A stretch of 64,000 bases of DNA from Verrucomicrobiaceae bacterium (GTDB lineage: Bacteria > Verrucomicrobiota > Verrucomicrobiia > Verrucomicrobiales > Verrucomicrobiaceae). The notes under the pieces were generated by a model. That model was not told the DNA's origin and did no database searches. It worked only from the letters and a program-made list of their open reading frames with translations. Positions 1 through 8,580 of this stretch are shown piece after piece. The stretch is from the NCBI GenBank assembly GCA_019694165.1, contig JAIBCL010000002.1, positions 248,001-312,000 of the forward strand, written 5' to 3'. A program made the position numbers and the translations under genes. Numbering within the stretch: the first letter of the stretch is position 1; each line of letters opens with the position of its first letter.

Positions 1-369
1 ACAAAACCGAAGGCGAAGGATGCCGCCGCGCAGACACTCATCGTCTCCAGCCGAAACAGCCTCAGCTTCGCGATGGTGAACGAGTTCTTCCTCAAGCAAG
101 GCGTGCGCCTCACGTCCTTCATCGAACTTGGCAGCACCGAGGCGATGAAAGAACTCGCCAAGCTCGGCATCGGGGTCGCCGTCGCCGCCGGCTGGACCGC
201 GCAGGCCGAGATCGCCGCAGGCCAGCTCGTGGCGATTCCATTGCCGCGCGCAAAGCTGCGCCGTCGCTGGGTGGCAAACACGCTCAAGGGCCGACCCCTG
301 AGTCTCGCCGAACGCACGTTTCTTGGCCTCTGCAAAGAAGCAGGACGGAGGGTGCAGGTGGTGGAGTGA
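1..369 (+). CDS. LysR-family transcriptional regulator, C-terminal part
   Basis: The frame is open from the first base, so the N-terminal helix-turn-helix part lies outside the window. The visible 122 residues look like the second lobe of a LysR substrate-binding domain: a strand opening with TLIVSSRNS, a segment on specificity (ELGSTEAMKELAKLGIGVAV) typical of the effector-sensing fold, and the closing basic stretch RRRWVANT found near the end of CysB/CbbR-like members. LysR proteins are DNA-binding regulators controlled by a small molecule; effector and targets cannot be read here. It converges on the SIS-domain gene with a 24 nt gap. The family call is from sequence feel, not from a visible HTH. 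Confidence 0.7.
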   Translation, partial: TKPKAKDAAAQTLIVSSRNSLSFAMVNEFFLKQGVRLTSFIELGSTEAMKELAKLGIGVAVAAGWTAQAEIAAGQLVAIPLPRAKLRRRWVANTLKGRPLSLAERTFLGLCKEAGRRVQVVE

Positions 370-393
370 TCGCATGCAACCACCCCAGCCCGC

Positions 394-1953
394 CTATGCG
401 TGCGCCACGGCGTGAAATTGCTCGAGCACTGCATCCATCGTTTTCAGCACGATGGGTTCGCCGATCTTCAGCTTGGCGCGCTCGGCGAAGAGAGCTCGCG
501 CGACATCGTCGTAGGCAGGCGTCTTTCCGGTGCGACGCTGGACGAGCATGGTCACGTAGCGGATGGAGCGGTCGATGAGCTTGTTGTTGCTGGGCTTCAC
601 CCAGGTCATGAGGTTGTCCAGATAGCGGCCCAGCCTGCCCATGACCAGCGTGGAATGAATGTTCAACGCCATTTTCAGGATGAGATGCCGGGAGAAGTCG
701 GGAACACCATGCAGGTGCAGGCCTTGCTGCATGCCGTCGAGATCAAAAACGAGCGTGCCATCCTTGTCGAGAACCCGGAAGACATGATGGCGCGCACCTC
801 GCGTACGCGCGGCCCGCTTTGCCAGGAGCTGGTCGGAAAAGTCGTAGCCACCGAGCAACTGCGCGCCGGCAAGACCGCGGACTTCGGGCCAGTCGAGCGT
901 GCGCGGCGCCCTGTGCAGCAGCGCGCGCCACGCGGCCGCCGCGTCCGGCTGGCCGCTCATGTGAAAGTAGCACCACGAGGCAGGCTGCGCGGGAACATCC
1001 AGGTTTTCAAATGGCGGCAGGCTGAACGTGGGCGCGCGCTCAGTCGTATCCGTGACGACCGTGACTCCGTAGCGCCCGCTCTCGTAGATCACAAACTCGC
1101 CGGCTTCGTAGGCGGCGGCTTCTTTTTCCACAAACGGCTGGAGGAACGCAAAGTCGAGGCTCTCGACAAGTTCACGCAGACGGGTGACCGCGCGCTGGGC
1201 CTGTTGTGGCTCGCGCCGATGCAGAAGGGCGAATCCGATGGCCGCCATGAGCACCGTGCTGGCCTGCATGCGCGTGCTGCCGGAGATGGCCATCGGACCG
1301 ACGGCAAGATTCATCTTCTCGATCCGCCTGTCCTCGATCACCCTGCGCGACCGGTCCACGATGCGGGTGAGCTTGTCGTCCGGATTGCAGTAGAGGAACC
1401 AAGGTGCATTTGACGACACCTCCGCCGCGCGCTCGGTGGCGCCGATGACGAACGGCGTCTCGCCTCCCTCGGTCGAGCTGATCAGCAGATCGCCCTCCGC
1501 AAAACCCAGCTCGTCGAGCTGCCGGCGGCCGAACTCGGGATGGTCCTCGAAGTTCTCGATGGCTTTGATCAAGGCGAGATCGCCACCCGCCATGAAGGCG
1601 ATCACGCTCTCCCGCTGCGCCGGGGGCAGCATCCCTTCGCGGCAAAAGACCTCAAGGCTCATCGACAACCGACCCGTGGCACCGCACCCGCAGAGAAAGA
1701 TGCGACGACCTGCCAGCAGGGTCTTCTCGATCGCAGCCGCCAGCGCGGGGATGCGCGCCGCCTTCTGCTCGAAACGACGCATCGCGAGGACATCGACGCG
1801 GTGCAGCTCGCGGACCGCCTCGCCGAGATCGTCCTTGGCGAGATGCGAAAGGGACACCGTAAAGGGATGCTGCGCCTCGGTGTCCAGCCCGCCAAGTTGG
1901 TAGAGGCCGGCCACCGCGAGGTACGCGTCGAGTTCTGACTTCATCGGCTTCAC
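394..1953 (-). CDS. Double-SIS sugar-phosphate protein, MurQ/glucokinase-regulator-like
   Basis: The 519-residue product is a cytosolic sugar isomerase (SIS) protein. A first SIS glycine loop, CGCGATGRLS, is at residues 88-97 and resembles the GTSGRL loop of N-acetylmuramate-6-phosphate etherase (MurQ). ISGSTRM at 223-229 matches the second MurQ signature, and the later stretch around NIHSTLVMGRLGRYLDNLM, followed by NKLIDRSIR, matches the MurQ C-terminal helices. At about 520 residues it is much longer than MurQ (about 300) and closer to the double-SIS layout of eukaryotic GCKR. The catalytic glutamate position of MurQ (DASE after the glycine loop) is not clearly kept, so a sugar-phosphate sensor is as likely as an etherase. 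A second in-frame ATG at 1944 is an alternative start. Confidence 0.75.
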   Translation of the reverse strand: MKPMKSELDAYLAVAGLYQLGGLDTEAQHPFTVSLSHLAKDDLGEAVRELHRVDVLAMRRFEQKAARIPALAAAIEKTLLAGRRIFLCGCGATGRLSMSLEVFCREGMLPPAQRESVIAFMAGGDLALIKAIENFEDHPEFGRRQLDELGFAEGDLLISSTEGGETPFVIGATERAAEVSSNAPWFLYCNPDDKLTRIVDRSRRVIEDRRIEKMNLAVGPMAISGSTRMQASTVLMAAIGFALLHRREPQQAQRAVTRLRELVESLDFAFLQPFVEKEAAAYEAGEFVIYESGRYGVTVVTDTTERAPTFSLPPFENLDVPAQPASWCYFHMSGQPDAAAAWRALLHRAPRTLDWPEVRGLAGAQLLGGYDFSDQLLAKRAARTRGARHHVFRVLDKDGTLVFDLDGMQQGLHLHGVPDFSRHLILKMALNIHSTLVMGRLGRYLDNLMTWVKPSNNKLIDRSIRYVTMLVQRRTGKTPAYDDVARALFAERAKLKIGEPIVLKTMDAVLEQFHAVAHA

Positions 1954-2043
1954 GATAGCATTCGACCGGGGAATGCGAGCGCTTGTTCAGGCCGCCGGCA
2001 TTAATGATTGAAGCGCACCCGGGACAAGGCATCATCGGCGGCG

Positions 2044-2829
2044 ATGAACGTGCCATCCCATTCCATCCTCGCCGCCATGTCCCTGCTGCCAGCGCTCGTT
2101 TCCTGCGAGTCGATGAACCGCATGGTCAAGCCGAAGGCCGCCGCCGCGACGCCCTTCCTCACTCATGCCGCCGAGATGAAGGCGCAGCCGGGCCGTTCTC
2201 CGTTCCTGCGGAACTGGATGAATCCTTCACCGCAGGCAAGGGCGGTGTTTGAAAAGAAGAATGAACTCCACATTGCGGTGGTCACGCTGGATCACCTGCG
2301 TCCGATGTCGAAAGTGCTCGCGAAGACCGAGTCCGGCCGCGAGTCCTGGCTCGAGGGCGCCCTCAAGCTGGGGGACTACGCGAAAGAAGAATTCTCCGCC
2401 GCTTTCCGAAACTCGAAGGACGCGCGATTCAAGATCGTGGACAAGCCCGGCCGCCACAGCCTCACGCTCGAGCTGGCGTTCGTGGAGCTGAACCCCAACA
2501 GCGTCAGCGGCGCGCTGATCAAGACGGCGGTAAATTCCGTGGCGCTGCCGTCCACTGACCTCATCCTCGCCGGCCCGTCCCGCCCCTTGAAGGGGAACAT
2601 CGCCATCGAAGGCCGCCTGCGTGACTCCCGCAGCAAGACGAGCATCTTCGAATTTGCCGACAACGAGGAGAGCAAGTCACCAGTGATCCTGAACATCCGT
2701 GACTTCAAACCGTATGGCCAGGCGCGTCTGGCGATACACGAGTGGGCCTTGCAGTTCGAGCAGCTCATGCGCACGCCCGATGATGCCAAGGTGAAGGACT
2801 CGTCATCGGTGACCTGGCGCCTGTGGTAA
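2044..2829 (+). CDS. Probable secreted lipoprotein, DUF3313-like
   Basis: The product is about 261 residues. The ATG at 2044 is chosen because it gives a short hydrophobic leader ending in a lipobox-like LVSC (residues 18-21), suggesting a lipid-anchored, exported protein; an upstream start at 2008 would only add a charged extension. The body has no recognised catalytic motif. Alternating strands such as LTLELAFVELNPNS and the stretch near SRPLKGNIAIEGRLRDS recall DUF3313-type lipoproteins of unknown function, but this match is weak. It sits alone between the divergent SIS gene and the Gfo/Idh gene. Function unknown. Confidence 0.65.
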   Translation: MNVPSHSILAAMSLLPALVSCESMNRMVKPKAAAATPFLTHAAEMKAQPGRSPFLRNWMNPSPQARAVFEKKNELHIAVVTLDHLRPMSKVLAKTESGRESWLEGALKLGDYAKEEFSAAFRNSKDARFKIVDKPGRHSLTLELAFVELNPNSVSGALIKTAVNSVALPSTDLILAGPSRPLKGNIAIEGRLRDSRSKTSIFEFADNEESKSPVILNIRDFKPYGQARLAIHEWALQFEQLMRTPDDAKVKDSSSVTWRLW

Positions 2830-2941
2830 GACCGTATCGGCCCTCGGTCGCCGCGTCACGATCTCCGGCCGCCGACCGCCTGCCGGAAGTGAAAGAAAAA
2901 GCACGCGGGAGAGTTTCAATGGCCCTCACAAATCGAACTCC

Positions 2942-4309
2942 ATGATCCCATCCAAAGCCAGAACCCGCCGTGATTTCCTCCGCCAGACCGCAGCAGCGAC
3001 CGGAGGCGTCTTCCTGCCGAACATCCTGATCGCCCAGGAGGGCGGCGCGAAAAAAGTCAACGTCGCCGGCATCGGCGGCGCGGGCGGCAAGGGCGAGAGC
3101 GACGTGGGCATCTCAGCCGAGGGGGCAAACATCGTGGCCATCTGCGACGTGGACCGCGACCGCCTCGCGAAGGCACAGGCGAAGTACCCGAACGCGAAGA
3201 TGTTCGAGAGCTTCCGCGAAATGTTCGACGCGATGGGCGACAAGATCGACATGGTCACCGTCTCCACACCCGACCATGCGCACTACCCGGCGGCGATGGA
3301 GGCCATCAAGCGCGGCAAGCACGTCTGCGTGCAGAAGCCGCTGGTGAACCGCATCTGGGAGGCCAACCAGCTTCACGAAGCCGCGAAGAAGAAAGGCGTG
3401 AAGACGAACATGGGCAACCAGGGCCATACGGGCAAGGGCATCCGCTTCCTGAAGCAATGGATCGGCGAAGGCATCGTTGGCAACGTGAAGGAGATTCATG
3501 TGTGGACGAACCGCCCCATCTGGCCGCAAGGCAACGAGGCCAAGGCCAAGTATGTCGGCGGCGCAGTGCCGCCGAATCTAAACTGGACGTCATGGCTCGC
3601 CGCCACACCGGAAGTCCCGTACATCAACGGGCTGCATCCCTTCGCCTGGCGCGGTCACATGGAATACGGCGCGGGCGCGATGGGCGACATGGGCTGCCAT
3701 CTGCTCGATGGTCCCTTCTGGGCCTGTGGTCTTGGCGAGCCTTACAAGCTCGAAGCCGAGTGCGATGAACTCACCGACGTGAGCTGGCCGAAGAGTTCTC
3801 ATGTAATCTGCCATTTCAAGACGCAGAAGTTCGGCGAGGTGAAGCTCCACTGGTACGAAGGCGGCCGCAAACCCGGGCGCCCGAAGGACCTGGAAGCCAC
3901 GCGTGACTGGGACAAGATCAAGGGCGGCTTCCTGATCATCGGCGACAGCGGCACGATCATGAACACGGATGACTACTGCGGCAGCCCGCGCCTCATCCCG
4001 GAGGAGTCGTTCAAGAAGTTCCTCGGCGGCAAGAGTCCCGAGCTGAAACTCGAGCTGAGCCTCGCCGAAGGGAAGCCGCAGCTCGAACTCATACGTGCCA
4101 TCGAGCAGGACAAGATCTGCGGCAGCAACTTCGACTACTCCGTGCCGCTCACGAAGCTCTGCCTGCTCGGCAATCTTGCCATCGCCAATCCCGGCAAGGT
4201 CATCGAGTGGGACAGTGCAAAGCAGGCCGGCAACGACCCGGGAGCCAACAAACTCATCTCACGCGCCGCCTATCGACAAGGATGGGAGTACAGCGCGGCC
4301 AACGTTTGA
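2942..4309 (+). CDS. Tat-exported Gfo/Idh/MocA family oxidoreductase
   Basis: This 455-residue protein starts with a twin-arginine export signal (TRRDFLRQ, residues 8-15, then a short hydrophobic run and LIAQ). A Rossmann NAD(P) domain follows with a GIGGAGGKG loop at about 43-51. The family lysine sits in QKP (K132) where most members have EKP. The C-terminal half is the alpha/beta substrate domain. Gfo/Idh/MocA enzymes oxidise or reduce sugar-like alcohols; exported forms are abundant in Planctomycetes and Verrucomicrobia, and their substrates are mostly unknown. The gene stands alone and ends in a strong terminator. No Shine-Dalgarno site is obvious before the ATG. Confidence 0.9.
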   Translation: MIPSKARTRRDFLRQTAAATGGVFLPNILIAQEGGAKKVNVAGIGGAGGKGESDVGISAEGANIVAICDVDRDRLAKAQAKYPNAKMFESFREMFDAMGDKIDMVTVSTPDHAHYPAAMEAIKRGKHVCVQKPLVNRIWEANQLHEAAKKKGVKTNMGNQGHTGKGIRFLKQWIGEGIVGNVKEIHVWTNRPIWPQGNEAKAKYVGGAVPPNLNWTSWLAATPEVPYINGLHPFAWRGHMEYGAGAMGDMGCHLLDGPFWACGLGEPYKLEAECDELTDVSWPKSSHVICHFKTQKFGEVKLHWYEGGRKPGRPKDLEATRDWDKIKGGFLIIGDSGTIMNTDDYCGSPRLIPEESFKKFLGGKSPELKLELSLAEGKPQLELIRAIEQDKICGSNFDYSVPLTKLCLLGNLAIANPGKVIEWDSAKQAGNDPGANKLISRAAYRQGWEYSAANV

Positions 4310-4342
4310 TCCGGCAGCGTCGGTCCGAACTGTGATTCCGAG

Positions 4343-4374
4343 GGGCGGATGAGAACCATCCGCCCTTCTTTTTT
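4343..4374 (+). terminator. Rho-independent terminator after the Gfo/Idh gene
   Basis: A perfect 9-bp stem (GGGCGGATG, 4343-4351, with CATCCGCCC, 4357-4365) around a 5-nt loop is followed directly by TTCTTTTTT (4366-4374). It lies 33 nt after the stop codon of the Gfo/Idh gene and is one of the clearest intrinsic terminators in the window. Confidence 0.92.
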
Positions 4375-4412
4375 GTCCACCACCGCCGCGGCCATCACAC
4401 AACACGCCGCGC

Positions 4413-5312
4413 TCACGGCAGCACCGCCTCGTAGCCCTCGCTTTTCAAGAATTCGAGCAATTCCCCGAGCACCTGCGGCGCGAGACGCTCACCCGACAGA
4501 TCGGCGCGGCCCTCGTGCATGAGGATGATGGCACCGGGGCGGATGCCCCTCTTCAGCCGTGTCACGATGCGCGACTTGTCCTGCACCACGCCGTCTCGAC
4601 CACGCACAGACCAGCCGACGAGCCGCAGGCCGGCCTCGTCCAGCACCGGATGCGCGTGGTGGTTTCTCATGCCGGCCGGTGCGCGGAACCACCGCAGCTT
4701 CAGCTCGGGCGCGATGCGCCGCAGGATGCCCGCGCCCTTGGTGATCTCGCGATACATGCCGCCGCGGCCCAGGAACCAAAACCAGTGCGCCGGATGATGG
4801 TACGTGTGATCTCCCACCTCGTGCCCGCCATCGAGGATGTCACGCACGAGCTGCGGATAGCGCTCCGCGCGCTCGCCGATGATGAAGAAAGCAGCTTTTG
4901 CGCGGTGAGCGGCCAGCAGGGCCAGCAGCGCCGGGGTATCTTGCGGATGCGGCCCGTCGTCGATGGTGATCCACACTTTTTTTTCCGTGGTGGGCAGCCG
5001 CAACATCACCGGCCCCCACCATGAACACGACGGCACCAGCGTGGCAAAGAGCCAGACCGAGTGGGCGGCCATCACACAGAGCACCGCCCACCACCAGGGC
5101 CTGCCTTGTTGGAGCAGAAGGATCGCCGCCACGGGAGCGATGACATTGAACCAGAGAATGAGGCGGCGGGCCATGAGCGTGAGAGCAGCGTCGTTGCGAA
5201 AAGCAGCCGCGATGGTGGCGGACAGGCCCCAAAATGGCAATTTCAAAACCGCAGGCTCCGCAGTCGGCACGGCGCGGCGTGGCTGGACTGGATCACGCAC
5301 ATACTTCGTCAT
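4413..5312 (-). CDS. Membrane-anchored polysaccharide deacetylase (NodB domain)
   Basis: The 299-residue product has two hydrophobic segments (about residues 51-68 and 73-95) and then a NodB domain: ITIDDGP with metal-binding Asp at 118-119, the HTYHH metal motif at 169-173, RAPAG, and a closing ILMHEGR. NodB enzymes remove N- or O-acetyl groups from peptidoglycan or polysaccharides; the membrane anchor suggests action outside the cytoplasm. The ATG at 5312 is only 5 nt after the tRNA-Asn gene, and its first 46 residues are not family-like. An ATG at 5174 (MARRLILW) gives a 253-residue protein starting at the first membrane segment and may be the true start. Confidence 0.88.
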   Translation of the reverse strand: MTKYVRDPVQPRRAVPTAEPAVLKLPFWGLSATIAAAFRNDAALTLMARRLILWFNVIAPVAAILLLQQGRPWWWAVLCVMAAHSVWLFATLVPSCSWWGPVMLRLPTTEKKVWITIDDGPHPQDTPALLALLAAHRAKAAFFIIGERAERYPQLVRDILDGGHEVGDHTYHHPAHWFWFLGRGGMYREITKGAGILRRIAPELKLRWFRAPAGMRNHHAHPVLDEAGLRLVGWSVRGRDGVVQDKSRIVTRLKRGIRPGAIILMHEGRADLSGERLAPQVLGELLEFLKSEGYEAVLP

Positions 5313-5317
5313 CGAAG

Positions 5318-5392
5318 TGGCTCCTGAGCCTGGGATCGAACCAGGGACCTAATGGTTAACAGCCATCCGCTCTACCGCTGAGCTACTCAGGA
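5318..5392 (-). tRNA. tRNA-Asn (anticodon GTT)
   Basis: Read on the minus strand, the 75-nt gene has a 7-bp acceptor stem (TCCTGAG with CTCAGGA), a D arm GCTC/GAGC, anticodon loop CTGTTAA on a GATGG/CCATT stem, a T arm CCTGG-TTCGATC-CCAGG, discriminator G and an encoded CCA. All four arms close. It directly precedes the deacetylase gene on the same strand. Confidence 0.97.
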
Positions 5393-5496
5393 ATCGCGTG
5401 TTCATTCGCGGGTTCCGCGAAAGCGAGGCGCTAATTACCTTCGTGCCGTTTGATGCGCAAGAATTTTTTCGGTGTTTGGAGCGAATACGCAGGGCG

Positions 5497-6282
5497 TCAT
5501 CTTGCCTTGCCTGCCCTGGCAGTCACCTTGTCCAAACGTACTTGCACCAGCAGATCGTTGAGCGCCTTTCGGGACGATTCTTCAAGGGCTTCACGCAGCG
5601 TCGAGCCATCGTGCGCCTGCTGGAGCATGGACCGCAAGCGCTGGTATTCCACGGAGTGAAAAGCGATGTCCGCATCGTCAAGCGTAGACTGCTCGGGTCC
5701 GGCGAGCTTCCGCTGCACGAGTTCGTGAATGAACGGCAGATGGAAGTGCTCGTTCAGCGTCAAGAGGTTTGCCTCGATCTCGCCGGTGCGCATGAGCCAG
5801 ATGCCCGTCAGCAGCACGCGATAAACGTACAGCAGAGGCTTCACGCGGCGCGGCGACTCTTTGAGAAAGAGGTTCCACTGCGTCTCGGAGAAACCGAAGT
5901 AATGGTGGGAATGGTGCCTCGTGATGCAGCCATGTGCAATGGCCTTCAATTCATCGTGCTGCACCGAGGATTGCACGACAAGCGGAGAGTAAAGCTGCTC
6001 CAGGACATAACCGTTCTTCTTCAGCAGGAGGCCGAAGAATTGCTTCGCATCGTGGGTGACGATGTCCATCTCCAGCCCGTCGATGATGCGTTCGTCCTGC
6101 ACCGTCTCGTCCCGCACGGCGAGCCCCACGATTTTCTCCAGCGGCAGCACATGCACCCCGCGAAGATCGAAATCCGAATCCGGCGATGGGAAACCATACA
6201 AATGAGCGCCGCTGATGGTGGCAAACAGCAGCGGATAAGGCTGGGCGGCGGTGATGCGGTGAAGGCGTGGGTCAATGGTCAT
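5497..6282 (-). CDS. RlaP-like predicted nucleotidyltransferase (Pol-beta fold), second copy
   Basis: The product is 261 residues. It carries the minimal nucleotidyltransferase motif GAHLYG (25-30) followed by SDFDLRG (36-42), where the two Asp bind metal, and a helical tail with repeated HxxxH/E pairs. This is the COG3541/RlaP branch of the DNA polymerase beta superfamily, of unknown substrate; relatives sit next to RNA ligases and other nucleic-acid repair genes in many bacteria. The ATG at 6282 is chosen because upstream residues are only readthrough of the HD gene. It is the last gene of the 9648-to-5497 operon and overlaps the HD gene by ATGA. It is related to, but clearly different from, the copy at 6896-7813. 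Confidence 0.85.
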   Translation of the reverse strand: MTIDPRLHRITAAQPYPLLFATISGAHLYGFPSPDSDFDLRGVHVLPLEKIVGLAVRDETVQDERIIDGLEMDIVTHDAKQFFGLLLKKNGYVLEQLYSPLVVQSSVQHDELKAIAHGCITRHHSHHYFGFSETQWNLFLKESPRRVKPLLYVYRVLLTGIWLMRTGEIEANLLTLNEHFHLPFIHELVQRKLAGPEQSTLDDADIAFHSVEYQRLRSMLQQAHDGSTLREALEESSRKALNDLLVQVRLDKVTARAGKAR

Positions 6283-6899
6283 TGGAGAGTCCCGATGAGC
6301 CGGGTGAGATTGGCGCGGGCGCGATCCTCGAAACGATCGCGAAAAGCGGATGTGACGTACAGATGACGGCGCGCGAGGAAGCCCTTCAAGATCGCCGTGC
6401 GTTTCGCACGATAAACGTCCTCCGCCACCCATGAGTACTCCCGGCGGATCTGCCGCTCATATTCCTCAAATCGTGATTCGTCCGCGCCGAGGATGGCGAG
6501 ATCAATGTCGATCAAGATCGCGTCATCGGCTCCTTCGCCAGGCTGATGGGTCTTGGTCAGCAAAATCAGACGCTGCGCTTCGGCTGCCGTCGGACCGGGC
6601 ACGCATCCATCTTTCAATGCTGCGGCGGCCAGAGCGGCGCTTCGCTCCTCGTTGTCGGATGACTTCGGATCGTAAACAGCGTCGTGAAACCAGAGTGCCA
6701 TCTCAACGAGTGCGCTGCGGGCGCACGGCGCACGATCCAAATGATCGAGGCACTCCTCGACATGCTGAAGCGTGTGGTAGAAGCGCTGCGGCTCCCGATA
6801 GGCGGTGACCAGCCGGCCATGCCACACGGCGGCACGGTCCGCATCGAAACCGATGCGGACGCAACAATCGAGCCAGGAGGCCATGTCTGTTCGGCTCAT
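6279..6899 (-). CDS. HD-superfamily phosphohydrolase (COG4339-like)
   Basis: The 206-residue protein shows an HD-domain metal centre: YHTLQH (41-46), WFHDAVYDP with the HD pair at 72-73, NEERSA (83-88), and a later acidic DIDLAILG. This pattern (NEE-SA after the HD) matches the predicted metal-dependent hydrolases of COG4339; HD enzymes usually cleave phosphoester bonds of nucleotides or nucleic acids. The start at 6899 overlaps the stop of the upstream nucleotidyltransferase by ATGA, and its own stop overlaps the next start the same way, so it is translationally linked to both nucleotidyltransferases. Substrate unknown. Confidence 0.88.
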   Translation of the reverse strand: MSRTDMASWLDCCVRIGFDADRAAVWHGRLVTAYREPQRFYHTLQHVEECLDHLDRAPCARSALVEMALWFHDAVYDPKSSDNEERSAALAAAALKDGCVPGPTAAEAQRLILLTKTHQPGEGADDAILIDIDLAILGADESRFEEYERQIRREYSWVAEDVYRAKRTAILKGFLARRHLYVTSAFRDRFEDRARANLTRLIGTLQ

Positions 6900-7813
6900 C
6901 TTCCCGCACTCAATCTGCGTGCCCGCACCAGGATATCGTTGGCCCGTTCGTAGTCCGGCCGCTCGGGCAACTTTGTTTCCGTGAGCGCGCGTTCGAATTC
7001 GCCGTGGAGCGCCAGCCGCCATGTGTTCACCTGGTCCCATGTGCGCTCCCCATGCTTCACGGCGAGGAGTTCGTCGCGGTGCTGCTCCACGCGCACAGGC
7101 ACATGGCGCTCCCGCAGGGTCGCAGCACCGGTAATGAGAAGGCGCAGCAGATGCATGGCATGCTTCCACTTCACCCGTCCGTGATTGCGCAGGTCCTGCT
7201 CGATCTTCTTGAACTGGCTGAGCGCGTAGCCGTTGAAGGTCTGGAAGATCATCTGCGACAGAAAATGCTCGCGCATCCCGAGCAGTTCCTCCGCGACGGG
7301 CGTCACCTTCTCCATGAGCGGCGAGTAGAGGCATTCGAGGATGTTGGGGTTCGCCCGCAGAGCCATGACGATGAACTTTTGCAACTCCCAGTAGCAGGAC
7401 TGCGTGGCATTGTCCTCAAACTGCTCGGGCGCGCCGAAGAGTGACCACTGCAAGTCCGGCGGCGCGAGGTAGATGCCGCGCAGGTCAGTGTCGGAGGCAT
7501 CGGTTTCCAAACCGTAAGCGCGTGAGCCGACGACGCAGCGATAAATGACAAACTCGTCGAGATCGAAGTCGGGCGTTGTCACTTCGCCGAGGCGTTCTTT
7601 GAAGTGTTTGAGCACTTCGATTTGATCAAACGTGAGCGATGCCTCGAAGCCATCCGGGAAACGCACAAGGTAGTGCTGCTCGTGACCGCATGGCGTGCGC
7701 GTAACGATGCCGACCACGCCGCGCGGATGCACGCACGCACCCTGCGAGCCGCGAATCTCGATCTTCGCGACGACCTGCGTGCCGGCATGGATGTTATGAC
7801 GTGGCATCGTCAT
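6896..7813 (-). CDS. RlaP-like predicted nucleotidyltransferase with N-terminal beta domain, first copy
   Basis: The product is 305 residues. Residues 8-70 look like a small SH3/KOW-like beta barrel (PRGVVGIVTRT, HYLVRFPDGFEASL). The nucleotidyltransferase domain follows with GSRAYG (96-101) and SDTDLRG (107-113), then a long helical part with PNILECLYSPL and KHAMHLLRLL, typical of COG3541/RlaP. The start MTMPRHN at 7813 is 5 nt after the stop of the phosphoesterase gene; a second ATG at 7807 is also possible. The gene ends in an ATGA overlap with the HD gene. The family transfers a nucleotide to an unknown acceptor, with a suspected role in RNA end modification or repair. Confidence 0.88.
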   Translation of the reverse strand: MTMPRHNIHAGTQVVAKIEIRGSQGACVHPRGVVGIVTRTPCGHEQHYLVRFPDGFEASLTFDQIEVLKHFKERLGEVTTPDFDLDEFVIYRCVVGSRAYGLETDASDTDLRGIYLAPPDLQWSLFGAPEQFEDNATQSCYWELQKFIVMALRANPNILECLYSPLMEKVTPVAEELLGMREHFLSQMIFQTFNGYALSQFKKIEQDLRNHGRVKWKHAMHLLRLLITGAATLRERHVPVRVEQHRDELLAVKHGERTWDQVNTWRLALHGEFERALTETKLPERPDYERANDILVRARRLSAGR

Positions 7814-7818
7814 GGCGT

Positions 7819-8565
7819 TCAAACTTCGATCACGAGCGAAGGATTGAAACCCTTCACGCCTTCGTTCGGATAGCCGCGGATGTTTGCGATGACGCGCGTG
7901 TCGCCGATGCGGTAATCGGAGCACTCGTGGATGTGGCCGTGAATCCAGAGCGCGGCACCGCTTTCGGCGACGAGCGTGTCGAGATGCGAGGCGAAGGCGG
8001 GATTCAGCGCGTGGCCGTGCCATTTCGGCGGGATGGACTTTGCCGAGGGTGCATGATGCGTGATGACGACGATGCGCCGGCCGCGCCGCGCCTCGATCTG
8101 CGCTCGCAGCCAGGCGACGGATTCGGCATGAACGCGCCGGACAAAATCCGGGTGCAAGCGGCCGTAGCCGGGCGTGACGCGGATGAGATGGAAGTCGGTC
8201 ATGCCGTCCTCGGCGGCGAGGCCCGCGATGACGGGATCGCCCAGCAGCGCCATGTCCGTCCGGAGCGATGCGCCGAGGAAGGTGACGCCGCAGATTTCGA
8301 CGGCGTCATTCTCCAGCACATGCACGTTCGTCCCGGCGGCCTCGGCTTTGAGCTTGCCGACCAGCTCGGGCATCGCGTGACGGTAGAACTCGTGATTGCC
8401 GAGCACATAGAGCACGGGCGCCGAAGGAAATACCTCGCGAATCCAGCGCAGGCCGGCGTGCCCGACATGCACGTCACCCGCAAGGATCACCGCATCCGCG
8501 TCCACCTTCGGCGGCGTGAAGGCGGCGAACTCGAGGTGGATGTCGCTGAGAATGTGGAGCTTCAT
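7819..8565 (-). CDS. Calcineurin-like metallophosphoesterase
   Basis: The 248-residue protein has the complete set of phosphoesterase metal motifs: SDIH (D8, H10), GD (D31), GNHE (56-59), a later His in TITHHAP-like VVITHHAPS, and GHIHE near the C-terminus. No signal peptide is present, so it acts in the cytoplasm. Relatives act on nucleotides, phosphoproteins or nucleic acids; substrate cannot be told. It lies 15 nt after the radical SAM gene and 5 nt before the first nucleotidyltransferase, inside the same minus-strand operon. Confidence 0.92.
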   Translation of the reverse strand: MKLHILSDIHLEFAAFTPPKVDADAVILAGDVHVGHAGLRWIREVFPSAPVLYVLGNHEFYRHAMPELVGKLKAEAAGTNVHVLENDAVEICGVTFLGASLRTDMALLGDPVIAGLAAEDGMTDFHLIRVTPGYGRLHPDFVRRVHAESVAWLRAQIEARRGRRIVVITHHAPSAKSIPPKWHGHALNPAFASHLDTLVAESGAALWIHGHIHECSDYRIGDTRVIANIRGYPNEGVKGFNPSLVIEV

Positions 8566-8580
8566 TGGCGGGGCGCGGGT

